A stretch of 64,000 nucleotides of DNA from Echinococcus granulosus (lineage: Eukaryota; Platyhelminthes; Cestoda; Cyclophyllidea; Taeniidae), in assembly GCF_000524195.1 (NCBI RefSeq), contig NW_020170412.1:446929-510928 (forward strand), in the 5' to 3' direction. The notes beneath the pieces are model-generated. The model had not been told where the DNA came from, did not search any database, and saw nothing but the letters and a program-made list of their open reading frames with translations. The translations under genes were made by a program, and so were the position numbers. This document shows positions 25,101-35,889 of this stretch, one piece after another; the first letter of the stretch is position 1; the number at the start of each line of letters is the position of its first letter.

Positions 25101-28100
25101 ATTCTCACAAGCCGCATTTGCATGCGATTGTGACTCACTTGTGGATGAGTCAAGGGTACACCAACTTAACGAGTAAAGACACCGCTTACCTGACAAAACA
25201 CCATAAAACGCGAGGAGAAGTGCTTTCAACACCTGCTCCTGCTGCTGGATGGAAGGTGTTTAGTTTCAGGCCTCAGATTAATTAGTGATACTCATATCTA
25301 GAAGAATTGCTTCGCTTACGTGCAAATGTACCTGATGACATGGTTCTAGGATGAGGGGAAGTACGCTTCGTGAATCCTCCTATTGCGTCACATATATGTG
25401 ACAAGCTTTTCATCAAGTTGCACAAAATAGCGTGCTGCAAACAAGCTGGTTGCTCTTGGTATGAGGGGGCTTGCACTTTATAGCCTTAGAGTGGGATAGC
25501 TTTAAATAAAACATATCTGTTGTAAACTATGGATAACAGGCCCTCTCGTGACACTTCCAACGGTACTGCGGGGGCGATTCCGTCACGCATTCATGGTGCT
25601 TCGCATTTCGGTGTGCAATCGGAGGAATTTCAGCGACTCAAAAGCCAACAGCCTAGACTGATAAGCTTGAGAGGAAAAGAGGACGCTGCAAGACTGACCA
25701 ACTTGTTCCAGTGCACGGAAGTACCAAACGCCTTGGTAAGTAGCTAGCTTTATTTCCTTTATCAGGAAGAGAAAGAAGAAGAAGCAGTGATTTAAAGTAA
25801 TTTTAGACGCCAAAAAAGTACACACGTGAACAAAGGTATGCAAATGCACGGGGTGTGTCTACGTACACGCACGCACCGAGAGAACGGAGAGGAGGGAGGC
25901 GAAGCATGAGGCTTATGCAAATGTCATTTGTCATTTGCTCGCTACCGTGTTGGAGGATGGTTCATTCACAAGGCGGAGGTGTCGCCACCACTGCGACTGC
26001 GGAACTGCGTCGGTAGTGGTGCGGCAGTATTTGGGAATAAAGAGATGGAGACAGCGAGAACGAGCAAAAACGAGGGACAATGAAGGAACTAGCTACTAGA
26101 AACTGACGAGAACTTTGGTCATACGTTTACGAGATTAGGTTCGGATAAGAAAGTCGGACCGTCACGTATGTGTGACAGGAAAAGGCGGCATGTCATCCCA
26201 CACAAAAAAGCAGCCAAGTCCCATTTATGAAAGGTAGTAGACACAGGAGTAGTTTAAGCAGCTTCAGTAGGCTGAGGGTGAAAGAACAAATGCTACTGTC
26301 GTTTCACGCATGAATTCCTCCAAAGGTCAAAAGTGTACTTCGCTCCTAAACCAACCTAAAACTGCCATTTTTACGGAGACAAACAGTTGGGGAAGGCATA
26401 GCTTTAGACCATGAATGAGAAACAAGCAATCAGCAAAGAATGAAAGTACAAATCACGTATTCACCTCCTTAGAGTTGTCAAGAAACGGTATAATGAAGTA
26501 TTTCTGGTAAATACAGGATGTGTGAGTGAGTGTCACAGCTCAGAGATACAAACTGATGGACAAAAAGTACAGAAACTACCTTCTAAATTCAGTGACTCAA
26601 GTTTAAGGAAGGCGAGACAGGTTTGGAGCGGAAAGATTGAACCCCAATTCACGAGGAAAGTGGTTAAAATCCAAAAACAGAAACCATTGTTGGATTAAAT
26701 ACAGCTAGAATCGGGAAGAAGATAGAGGACGCATAATCAAACGGTTTGCGTTAAAAATATAAAGAAAATGAAGTAAAATCACTGAGTTTCGATTCTAGGT
26801 CACGCGACTACCTTTCGCCTCTTGACTGCTCAACTCTCGCATGAACCGGAGGGCGAACATGAAGACGACAGCATCACTTCGGGAAAGAAAATGTCAAGGT
26901 ACTTTCCAAGTTGCCTAGCAACAGCAAAAGTTGCCATACCCTAGTCATCTTAGCTGATTGAGGTTTTCACATAGAAAGGGCGTGTCACCACAGTCTTGAA
27001 ATTTTTCCGCTAATTTGTCATTCACAAAAGTTAGCTGGGCTTAATTGGCACTTATCACACCAATTCTTGAAAATAACGCAATAGAAGAAGCACAAAATGA
27101 TTGGGGGAAAGTGAACTAAACAAAAATTCCAAAAGTGCTAAACAAATTCATCTTCATGGAACGCCAAACCCTACACGCTCTTATTAACCAAAAAAACCGG
27201 TAAAACTAAATTATCACATGGCTTGACTCGTTGTGTAATTAAGGTAGTAAATCTGGAGGCAGTAAACCCTTCAGTCATCACATGCGGGTCTGGATTTGGT
27301 AAACTATGTAAAAATGGATCAAACCCCAACCTCTGTTTACGTGAAATCATTACTTTTAATAATGGAAGCACAATTTCAGCACACACACACACACATGCGG
27401 GAGAGAAACACCCGCTTAGGTAGGGCAAAGGTGCGAGGCGCGTGGAGCTTCCCACTCATGCTTTGGTGGGGAGAAAACAATGCACAGACATTGCCTGTAC
27501 CACACAGGGTAACGGCGCGAAAAATGGAATCAGGGATGAAAAACAAAACACGTTTCCCACAGAAGATATAATGGTTCCATGGAGCACATGACCCCATCAA
27601 AGCAAACGTCGGTACAACCTTAAGCCCATGCGGAGAGCAGACATCCAACAAGACTAAGAAAATGATGCAATGACCCAAACTCACAGCAATGCTTCTCAGA
27701 CAGCGGCGAAAGCTTCAGCTCCTGCATGAAAATGACCAATCTTTCGATGAGGAATTTTCTGATATCGGGAGGAGGCAGTCGATTGGTGAGGAAGCGCTTC
27801 GTCACATTTTTACCTTTATTGTTGTAGAGGGTGGGCTGCTCTACAATCCTTGGAGGCAGTTCACAGTCGGAAGGTAGACTCGCAAGACGAGTTACAGCAG
27901 CATCGAGATCTTCGGGTCCTACAAGAGTTGCAGCGATGTACTCTAGCACAATCCAAGCCAGTGCATGGCTACACGAGGAGCCTGAGTGACCGTCGACCAC
28001 AGAGAAAACGAATTTTGATATTTCCTCATTCGTCTAAAGTGTTAAATAATATGATAGGAAAGATCAAGGCTCCGAGGACCAAAAAACCCAGGAATGTGCC

Positions 28101-28402
28101 CACTTGAATAAAGCCACAGTTCCACCGATCTTCAATGGGGTTGTTAGCAGCAAGCTGACTAGCGTGAACCTTTTGAATTGGACATTTTGAAGAGATACGG
28201 TCCTGTGCCATGTAGTCATCAAGATCGACATGAAGTGTTCTGGTGTCAAGAAAAGTATCCAAGTTTTCAACCGTGAGCGATCCACGAAAAGGTGATCGAA
28301 AGCGCATGCGCGGAGTAGGAACAAAGTTGCCGCAAGAACTCCGTCGGATGCTTTCACTCCGCCTATTGTTAAAGTGTGGTCGAATAGTTCTGAGCAATTT
28401 TG
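22139..28402 (-). CDS. PDP1: Pyruvate dehydrogenase phosphatase, PP2C family (PDP1)
   Basis: Dephosphorylates and reactivates the E1 subunit of the mitochondrial pyruvate dehydrogenase complex. Five exons were traced on the minus strand: 28402-28104, 28033-27685, 23304-23029, 22945-22611 and 22435-22139. All junctions are GT-AG with matching phases, and the introns are 70, 4380, 83 and 175 nt. About 517 aa are visible. PP2C landmarks in order are: ASQLAANNPIEDR just before the core; the metal-binding VVDGHSG; ANVGDCSAVLF; HNGSTNIDELRRLMLEHP with GGRLLGELAPTRAFGDVRYKW, typical of the PDP subfamily; YLVLATDGLWD; and YRDDITLVVVEL near the end. These follow the human PDP1 order and spacing. The start is missing: the 28402 exon opens in mid-codon after a TTTTAG acceptor, so an upstream exon with the mitochondrial targeting peptide was not found. 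Confidence 0.93.
24153..25528. other. PDP1 large intron, left half
   Basis: Part of the 4380-nt intron between PDP1 exons at 27685 and 23304. No further PDP1 exon is needed here, because the flanking phases join directly to give a family-like sequence (HC-W-EEALMRLDSEL). Small open frames (for example 24651-24899) are not convincing. Confidence 0.4.
25529..25735 (+). CDS. Candidate first coding exon of a gene nested in the PDP1 intron
   Basis: The ATG at 25529 opens exactly 69 codons ending at a consensus donor (GCCTTG/GTAAGTAG) in phase 0. The protein is polar, with an alternation typical of real coding sequence (SEEFQRLKSQQPRLISLRGK, then EDAARLTNLFQC). There is no signal peptide, membrane segment or known motif. 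It sits wholly inside the 4.4-kb PDP1 intron on the opposite strand. No second exon was found downstream, so the gene would either be very short past this point or run antisense through the PDP1 5' exons. A chance ORF is still possible. Confidence 0.4.
25736..27684. other. PDP1 large intron, right half
   Basis: Intron sequence with no supported exon. Includes a short purine-rich tract near 25860-26110 and the CA repeat at 27380-27395. Confidence 0.4.
27380..27395. repeat. CA microsatellite
   Basis: Eight CA units inside the PDP1 intron. A likely length-polymorphic marker. Confidence 0.8.
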
Positions 28403-30011
28403 CTAAAAGAAAAAAGGAATCATAAGGCAATGAGAGTTACATAACGAGAACTACTCCATAATTAAAGAAGCTATGTATTTGACACCATCCGTGATTGCGA
28501 TTATGCATGCCAACTATGGATTCAGTTAAGAAGAACTAGATAAATTTACTAAGACAGGTATTCTGTAAAACTTGTAAGGTAGGAAGACACAACCCCCTCA
28601 CATATTCCCATTCCACATACGACTTGATTTCAAACGCGAAGGGCAGTCAAACATTGACACGAGAGAACAAATGTGACCTTGATAAAATAGATACTTTCCA
28701 GTGATTTTGGTAGGGCAAAAATGAAAGTATATGAAGTCAATGCAAAAATTTTAAATATTGCTAGCACCAGCGATACCACTTATTCGGGGACTGAACAGTC
28801 GCTCTACGGTCAGAATCGTGCAGACAAAGAGGTATAGATTAAGCACATTGTATACATTTAAATACGTCTTTAGAGTATTAAGTTTAAGCACACTTTTTGA
28901 CCTTGGGCACTGTCATGAGGCGAATCATGTGAGTGACAAATTTTTAAAATAACACCTGCAAATATTGCCACCACCTTGTACAACGTACTGTAAAGCATGT
29001 TCACTGCATTTTGAAGGCTGATTTAACTTTAGCTATTAAGAGCTTACGTTATGTAGGTGATAAATTGTGCTTTTCAAGGTTCATTGATTGACTTCAAGTG
29101 CATAGTTCTTCAAAGGAGGAGATAATATTTCAAATTAGACTGTCTGTATTCTTCTGGATTTGTGTCATACCGTAACTTCCGAGAAGAAGACAATATTCGT
29201 GGTCAAATTTTGCCTAATGCATTTATTCTATTAAAAGCTTTTTGGGTAGCCTCAGCCTATTCGTGGATTAGCTTTATTAACGGAGTTGATGTGTTTGCCT
29301 TGTTGTTTTTATGCCTATTCAGCTGAAGTGTTGCCTCTGTTTACAAACCCTTCGTAGTTCTGTCCAAATGATAAGGAGGGGTGTGTGCGCAGCTAGGAGG
29401 CACTTCAGCGGCAAAATGTTAAAAATAATAGCAATAAAAATTTATTTAGTCACAATGAGTTAAAACGTAAGTCCAATATCTAAATATAGCGCAAGTAGCC
29501 TGCAGATAAGCACTTACACCGGTGATCAAACCAGGTCCGGTAGACACTGCATGCACTCATGGGCGAAAAATAAAAAAGTGGTACTTTCAGATTAGAAATA
29601 CACATATTAAATGCAAGCGTCTCCAGATTGGATAATTATAAAGGTTAAGTTGGTTTTGCAAGCCATGAACCTCGTTATTTGCACTTTTTTAAATTTTCTT
29701 GCTAAAACTTACTAAATAAAATGATCTCCTGCTTTACCGTATGCGCATTCATTCTCAACACATTGCTTTGATCCTTCCCCAAATCTAAAAAGCCTACTAA
29801 AAGCATAAAATTACGCAAGATAGCCACCACAAGTAGTATTTATTTCCACCACCCTTTTTATCCGCAGTCGCCCACTCAAATGATCACTTTTTGATTCCAC
29901 TGAGAAAGACCACAGCTGGCTTTGACATCGTGCTGAGTTTCTTTCCATTACCTACTGAGAGATAAGATAGGCTTCTCGAAGGTATGTTTGTATAAGAGCC
30001 ATTCAGCCAAG
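28403..30011. other. Region between PDP1 and the small secreted gene
   Basis: Should contain the missing PDP1 first exon (minus strand) and its promoter, but no ATG exon ending in phase 1 at a donor was identified with confidence. No repeat family recognised. Confidence 0.4.
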
Positions 30012-30018
30012 TATAAAA
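30012..30018 (+). promoter_or_regulatory. TATA box of the small secreted gene
   Basis: TATAAAA in the context AAGTATAAAACGGAGCC. It is placed so that a transcript would start near 30040-30050, run through a short 5' UTR with a donor-like GA/GTGGGT near 30056, and splice to the acceptor at 30273 just before the ATG. Confidence 0.45.
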
Positions 30019-30289
30019 CGGAGCCTAGTCACACTAACTGGACCAGATCACCATCGAGTGGGTCTGGCTTAACTATTTCCCTCATAACTTCTCTACTTAC
30101 AATCTCGTAATATTTTTCCCACTATTTTTTGGAACATTTAGCGAAGCAGAGACAAAACTGATTTGATCTCGAATTAGCAAAGCACTTTTTCCTGCCCTTT
30201 TGCATATAAAGGTTTGAACTTATATCGATGTGATAAAGCGACATTACTCTTGTCCATTTTGCCTCCTTTTCAGACTCCAATACTTGGAG

Positions 30290-30535
30290 ATGATCTACAA
30301 CAGGCCTCTTCTTCTCATTTGTACTTTTGTTATCTGCGCATTGCAGATGGCCTTAACACTGCCAACAAGTGCTTTTAGACCGACTAAAGCGTCCACAGAA
30401 TTGAACCGCTTGGAAAAATTCGTGTGCGTCAGAGAGGCTGACCTCGACACTCTGCAGTCGATGACCCCCGCAGAGTGGAATATGGTTGGGTATCCGCATA
30501 AAAGGGGTCCTGAAATTCTCTTTGAAGTTGAGTAA
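30290..30535 (+). CDS. Small secreted protein, possible peptide-hormone precursor
   Basis: The ATG lies 17 nt after a strong acceptor (CCTTTTCAG, ending 30273) and opens 81 codons to a TAA. Residues 1-22 form a signal peptide (PLLLICTFVICALQM core). The mature part has a single cysteine (Cys46), is mildly acidic, and has one dibasic KR at residues 71-72, followed by the nine-residue tail GPEILFEVE. That layout, a short secreted chain with a convertase site near the end, would suit a neuropeptide or hormone precursor. However, there is no amidation glycine and no known peptide motif. It could equally be a flatworm-specific secreted protein. No homologue was recognised. Confidence 0.5.
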   Translation: MIYNRPLLLICTFVICALQMALTLPTSAFRPTKASTELNRLEKFVCVREADLDTLQSMTPAEWNMVGYPHKRGPEILFEVE

Positions 30536-31126
30536 ACTATTGTGTGGGTTACATATTAATTTGTTTGATTAAGCCAACTGTGTTTTATTGTCTACTACGT
30601 CTTTTTCGTGCGGAGACAAATAGTTGGCATGCTTTTCTCAAAGTGAAAAGGGTAATTTCCAACAAAAAAATGGCGCAATATTAGAGTGACATGATTTTCG
30701 TGAAAATAATAACTAAATTAATTGAAACTGTTAGTGATATACAACTTAGGCTAGAGGAGAGGCCGGTTAGACAGTGGATCTCGTAACAACATTAATCAAT
30801 GGATGAATTTAAAAGCTTAAGCCTTAAACGGAAAATTTAATAATGAGGTTGTGACAGTAAGTTATGAAAAAGTCGCGTGAGTTTTTTTAGAATTACATAA
30901 ATCGCCACTAATAAAACGGGCACCTCACCCCGAAGAGTAAGTTCAAAAGTGATGGACAAGTCAACTGTGATAGCACGAAAGCAATCGGTTAAGTAGAAGG
31001 GGTAGAAAAAGAACAATTTTTGAGGCTTCTTATTATACACCAGTGCAGACTACTTGACGAAACAGGCATGCTGAAAGCGTCAAAATTATTAAGCGAAATA
31101 GGCGCTATTTTATTCTCTTAGTGATG

Positions 31127-31323
31127 TGTAATACAATAGTGGTTTATCCCTCGGTTCTGTTGAGGCGCCACTTTTGTACTTTGAATTAGCCCCTTGTACC
31201 TCGCTGGGTGGGCTGGCCTTTTGAACCGTGCCAATAGCCCAGACACCTTCTCCGTGCTGAATATATATATTCTGCCCGAGTATTGTGTCTTCTTTCGTCT
31301 TCAGGGAGTCTCGGGACGCTACA
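31127..31323 (+). mobile_element. Solo LTR of the TRIM-like family with 4-bp duplication
   Basis: 197 nt, from TGTAATACAATAG to GGGACGCTACA, full length with no interior. The flanks read GATG immediately before (31123-31126) and GATG immediately after (31324-31327), a candidate 4-bp target-site duplication. This gives the LTR boundaries independently of the sequence comparison. Confidence 0.75.
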
Positions 31324-31750
31324 GATGCTCATGGCCAAAAAGAGGTCTGAACGACCACTTTTGTTTAAAAGTGCGCATGCATACGGAGCATTTTGAGAAA
31401 CAAATTGGTACTACTCTTGTTAACCATTTTAAATATTGACAAAATTGGGGAAAATGCGACAATTTTTATCAACAAATAAGCGCCTTCATACAAAAAAAGT
31501 ATAATTACATAGAAATTGCACAAGCCACAACTTTAGCAATCGTATTAATGAGCAAAAATTGCTTTAAATGATATTAAAGCACCTACTAAATACGTATTTC
31601 ATTGTGTTATGGACAGATCATTGAAAACTGTAACTAACCCAAATTACCTTGAAGTTTGTTTAGTTCCATCGATTACATATTTACAAGTATCTCGAGCTGT
31701 TGAAAAGTGGCAACATTTCTATCCATAGTTGTGTTTAGCAAACCTCTGAC

Positions 31751-32630
31751 ATGTTTAAAAACTCCTTTCAAAGTGGTTTTCTCTCAATCCTCTATAGCAT
31801 TGGAAGCAAACCGCTTCAGATATGGGACAAAAACGTACCAAAGTAATGTGGTTAATATAGACACTTAGGTGCAAAACGGGCATATCAAAAGAATTACCGA
31901 TAATGATATACAGTCCCTTGTTTTAGAGGTCATGGGCACAAACGTCAGGTAAGGCTTATGTCTTTTTTTTTCATTTCTAGTACTACATATATATCGTGTC
32001 CTGCCGGTCCAAACAAAACTCTAGGGATCAAACTCCCGTTTCTGGTGATGATAGTTAAGAACCTGAAAAAATACTTCACTTTCGAAGTTCAGGCATGATA
32101 TTTTGGCGTTTTAACAGTGTTTTGCAGATCATTGATGACAAAAATATACGGCGTCGCTTCAGAGCTAGTAATTACCAGAGCACGACACGCGTGAAGCCTT
32201 TTATCTGCACTATGCCCATGCGATTGGACGAAGGCTGGAACCAGATTCAGTTTAATCTGTCCGACTTTACTCGTCGTGCATACGGGACAAATTATCTTGA
32301 AACACTGCGAGTTCAGGTATACCTTTACAGCTACGTATCTCAGGTCTACAAAGACTAATTTGGCCGCTATTATAGTACATGATTTCATTTACGAATGTAA
32401 GGTTCTCGAGATTCGTTGCGCCTTTATAGAACTTATCCTCTAAAGCGTTTTTAATCAAATGGTTCATAGAAATTTTATGCTTTACACAACTTTTTCATAT
32501 TTAGATTCACGCCAACTGCAGAATTCGAAGAGTGTACTTTTGTGATCGTCTCTACTCAGAAGACGAGTTGCCAGCGGAGTTCAAGCTCTATCTCCCAATT
32601 AAGAACAAGCAGACGGCATCTGTATCTTGA
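31751..32630 (+). CDS. CFAP20: Cilia- and flagella-associated protein 20 (CFAP20/BUG22)
   Basis: A structural protein of ciliary microtubules, needed for normal cilium and flagellum beating. Five exons: 31751-31834, 31869-31948, 31981-32092, 32128-32316 and 32505-32630, giving 196 aa against about 193 in human. Nearly every block is conserved: [93 protein letters not shown], and [17 protein letters not shown]. The first three introns are only 34, 32 and 35 nt. The third begins GC rather than GT (TTCAG/GCATGA ... TTGCAG), which is required to keep the conserved Val-Gln. The last intron is 188 nt. The C-terminus ends in a short non-conserved KNKQTASVS tail. Confidence 0.97.
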
Positions 32631-33257
32631 AAGAGCGCTGATAGCCTCTGACTCAACAAAATTTTACTCTACTTCATTCCATTTCTTCTACTAAACCGAG
32701 AGTCATGTCGCCTTGCATATTTTGAAATTTCTTGCATTATAAACTGGTATCATTGAATCAACTGCCTTATGAAACTTTGACAGCTCTTAGATAGAGAATG
32801 CTAAATCTATTTCAAAAGAGTCTATATTGATCCTGATTGGAAGTCAAATGGCCGTTCTTTCCCGCTCACACAAAGATTCACACTCGCCTTCATAATATTT
32901 TATAAAATCGTCTTTCATCCTGTTCCTAGTGGTTTGCTGTGCGATCTTTCTCGTTCGTAGCAGTGGTTATATAAGTTTAACTTAGAAATTCTCGTTCTTC
33001 ATTTGTTGCTACTCTTAAAGTTGTGAAGAATAGACGGCCTTACAACCGAATAATCACGTCAAGCGGTTTCAATCCGTCCATTACGCACTGGACGTATGTT
33101 GGAACTCTACATAGCTAGCGTATTTTTTAGCTAAACTGTTTATTTCGTATGCATTTTTCTGAAATTTGGCACCTTTATAATGGTATACTCATTGAACTTA
33201 AAACCTAGAATAAGATCTGTAAGTAGCAAAACTTGCATTTGAGTGCCTTCGTACACC
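32631..33257. other. Intergenic between CFAP20 and a convergent gene
   Basis: About 630 nt holding the two 3' UTRs. No other feature seen. Confidence 0.4.
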
Positions 33258-33820
33258 TTAGATCCGGATGCTTTCATCGACCAGGCTTCTAGATTCAAAG
33301 TCGGTGGATCCTGGGGCTGGCTGTTGAAAAAGAAATTCCGTTAAAGTAAATTAAAAATGGTTTTCTTGCTTTAAATGTGGCTCTCCCAAATCTATAAACC
33401 AGATGGTTATTCAAGTCAGTGTTAAGAGAATCAAGCAAAGGTGGATTTACGAGTGTAGGAGGGCATGTCGTGGACGGTGGAAGTTCTGCCAGTCAAGATG
33501 GCAGGCATCCGTGGTGGTGCAGGTTAGCACGGCAGAGATTGTGGTGAGGAAGGAGGTTTCTGCCCATAACTTGCACGGGAGACCTCCAGTGGAGGAATGC
33601 TCAGATCAGTTGCTTTAAATGATGCCTAAGGCTTCAACAGTTGCTTTTTTGAATACTTACTGCGGGGGAAACGCCCATCTTTGGGCTCATGGCTAATGCA
33701 TAACCTGCACAAGAGGAATCGGTGAGGGCAGTGAATAATTTACCAGTAGTCAAGAATTCCCAGAATTTTGAGAAGTTTGAATTAGAACATGGTTGGTAAG
33801 ACAAAGTAAGGTATCCCAAG
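33258..33820 (-). CDS. Two 3' exons of an unidentified gene
   Basis: On the minus strand, an exon at 33820-33661 opens after the acceptor AGTATCAG and ends at a consensus donor (CCCGCA/GTAAGT). A terminal exon at 33320-33258 follows the acceptor TTTTTCAACAG and ends in TAA. The phases agree (phase 0 across the 340-nt intron). The first exon reads LGYLTLSYQPCSNSNFSKFW and onwards to LAMSPKMGVSPA. The last adds PAPGSTDFESRSLVDESIRI. No family was recognised. Upstream exons were not found; an X-box lies about 380 bp further out at 34196. The alternative reading of 33246-33345 on the plus strand is less well framed by splice sites. Confidence 0.4.
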
Positions 33821-34195
33821 CTGATACTTTATTTGAAGAGAACAGTGTATGAACTCAAAGGTAAGGATCTAGTATCTCATCCCCTTCCTGTCTTCCCGTC
33901 TACTGCCTTTTAAGGGTCAAATGTCATCAAAGCTAATTCATCAAGGCCTCAAAAGCGTTTATTAGGCCCTGGGAATAAACATCACTAAGAAGTGAACGAA
34001 TTATTGCTTCCCTTCGTAGATTTGTACCGCTAACTTTAAGATGGACGTCCCTTCTGTACAAGGCTTGGAGCAGTTACTGGCATGCCTTCTCTATTTCCCT
34101 AACCTGAAAAGAAATTCACTGCCCTATGAAAGATCTCGGGAGGTTGCCTTTATCCCCAAAAGCACTTTTTACAATGCTAGTAACAATATGACCGT

Positions 34196-34209
34196 GTCGC
34201 CATGGCAAC
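34196..34209. promoter_or_regulatory. X-box (RFX transcription factor site)
   Basis: GTCGCCATGGCAAC matches the 14-nt RFX consensus GTHNYYATRRNAAC at every position. Such boxes drive cilium genes in many animals. The site is nearly palindromic, so it does not show direction. It sits upstream of the minus-strand gene ending at 33258 and 2.5 kb before the REC114-like gene. The first of these is the likelier target. Confidence 0.45.
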
Positions 34210-34444
34210 AAACAAACACAAACAAAGATGCAATGTCAAATGGCGAAATGCTGTGGTCCAAGCGACAGTAAAAATTCAAGCTTTGTTTTGCATAGAGCTA
34301 TTCTGGCATAACCCAACACAGAAAATGGTTTTTCTCTTCAATTTCGGCCAAGAACCTGATATGAAAATACACTGACTGACTTTGATAAATGTTTCTATTA
34401 AAGCCGATTAGTAAAGATTATAAGCTAAAGGATTTTGTGAATCT

Positions 34445-35066
34445 GCACTAGCATGGAATAATCTGGAAGGGTTCGTTACGAAATTGTCTGCGGCGCCTGT
34501 AAAGAAGACGCCAGTGCATTAAAGACGGGGTACCTCCTCCACCTCTCCACGGCATTGATAGAACCCAGGTAGAGAAATAAGTGTGAAATAAGTGTGTGTC
34601 AGGTGGCGAGGAGGAATTAATTGCAAACCTTATTTCCACGAAACTGTTTAAAGCCCCGTCTGCTGTTAGACCAATGTTCTTGCAATCAGCGATGGATATG
34701 CATGGTGGCCAGCACAAACCCCCTTTCTCCAATACGTTTCCTATACGGGGTGGAACTTAAGATCCAATGGGATTGCCAGGAGGAGTTGATAGCGTTGCGG
34801 TCATGTTTCCTCCTACCTGTAAGGCTACTTTGATGACCGACACAGTTGAATTTTTCTTACAACAGCGACTACACTATGTAGGTCGACGCGGAAGACTGAC
34901 CAAAGACGGTGCCAGTTTCGATTACGCGGGCACTGAAGGCACTGAAGTTGTGCTTCCTCGGGACGGTGTGGCCACTGGGGCATACCAGTAGACACCTACC
35001 GATGATACATTTTCTATCCCAGCATTTTTACTTCTTCTGTCTCCAGGCAAGACTCGAGGCGCTGCA
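34445..35066 (+). mobile_element. TRIM-like element, 5'-truncated
   Basis: The interior begins part-way (TCTGGAAGGGTTCGTTACG), runs in the usual order through CAATGGGATTGCCAGGAGGAG and GACTACACTATGTAGG, then passes into a 3' LTR with an internal deletion around its start, ending CTCGAGGCGCTGCA. The polypurine tract is deleted. No 5' LTR is present. Confidence 0.65.
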
Positions 35067-35413
35067 TAACCCTCTAGAACAATGCTATATTTTGTTTGGC
35101 CAAAGAGAAAACTTAAGGTGTAAAACTTCAGTTTAGCCAATTTACTCTACAGAATACCTAAATCAGTAAAGCAAGACAACTCATCAGAAGGCTTATATAA
35201 TTGAGGATACAAGTAAGCAAATTAAAGAAAAACCCCAGTGGATGAACTGTTAACCAGTAAAGGCAGCAAAATAGTTTGTGGGTTTATAACTTAAAAATGC
35301 AGTGTTTTAGATCCAAAAGACCGTTCATTTACCTGTTTGATAAAAATTCAGGAGGACAGATCAAAGTACCTTTAAAAAGCCAAATGTGCAAGTGCTAACC
35401 TAGAACACTGATT

Positions 35414-35603
35414 TACTACCTTGGAGACTAAAGGAAACATAATACTCGGTCAGAAGATGTATTGTCGACATACAGTAGAACTTAAGGACAGGCAGCATAG
35501 CCCGGAGGCCAGGCTCCGTGGTGGAGGCGCAATAGTCGAGCCCATAAGTAACCCATTACCAAAACCAAAGTGAGGCGAGTAATTAAAGTGATATACACAC
35601 ACA
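35414..35603 (-). mobile_element. Solo LTR of the TRIM-like family
   Basis: On the minus strand, the LTR order is GGCCTCCGGGCTATGC, TTCTACTGTATGTCGACAAT, GAGTATTATGTTTCC. Its 5' end lies in a TG-rich tract near 35603, so that boundary is approximate. Confidence 0.6.
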
Positions 35604-35693
35604 TATAACTCCCTTATATGCCATATAATTCAATAAAACCACCCTTTATTGGAGCCAATGTTATACCTCTTGACTTGTTATTAGTTCGTAAAA

Positions 35694-35889
35694 TGAAGTA
35701 TAATATTTAATTGTGCTAAAATTTGCCTTTAGCCACAAGGGCATTATAGGCTTCGTGGCTTGACCTTCCACCGTCGCATGGCCTTCTGCCAATGCCAACA
35801 ACCCCTCAGCCCTTCTGTGCATTCGTAATATCCGCTTCTTCGTACCACCTTGATTTATCACAATGTTAGGGAGGGCTCGGGTCGTTGCA
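35694..35889 (+). mobile_element. Solo LTR of the TRIM-like family
   Basis: 196 nt, from TGAAGTATAATATTTAATTG to GGGTCGTTGCA, full length with no interior. The flanks TAAAA (35689-35693) and TAAGA (35890-35894) differ at one base and may be a decayed target-site duplication. It lies back to back with the inverted LTR at 35414-35603. Confidence 0.65.

Noticed and set aside
34041..34271. 76-codon plus-strand ORF with ATG
   Set aside because: Contains the X-box and no recognised domain. More likely regulatory or intergenic DNA than a gene.
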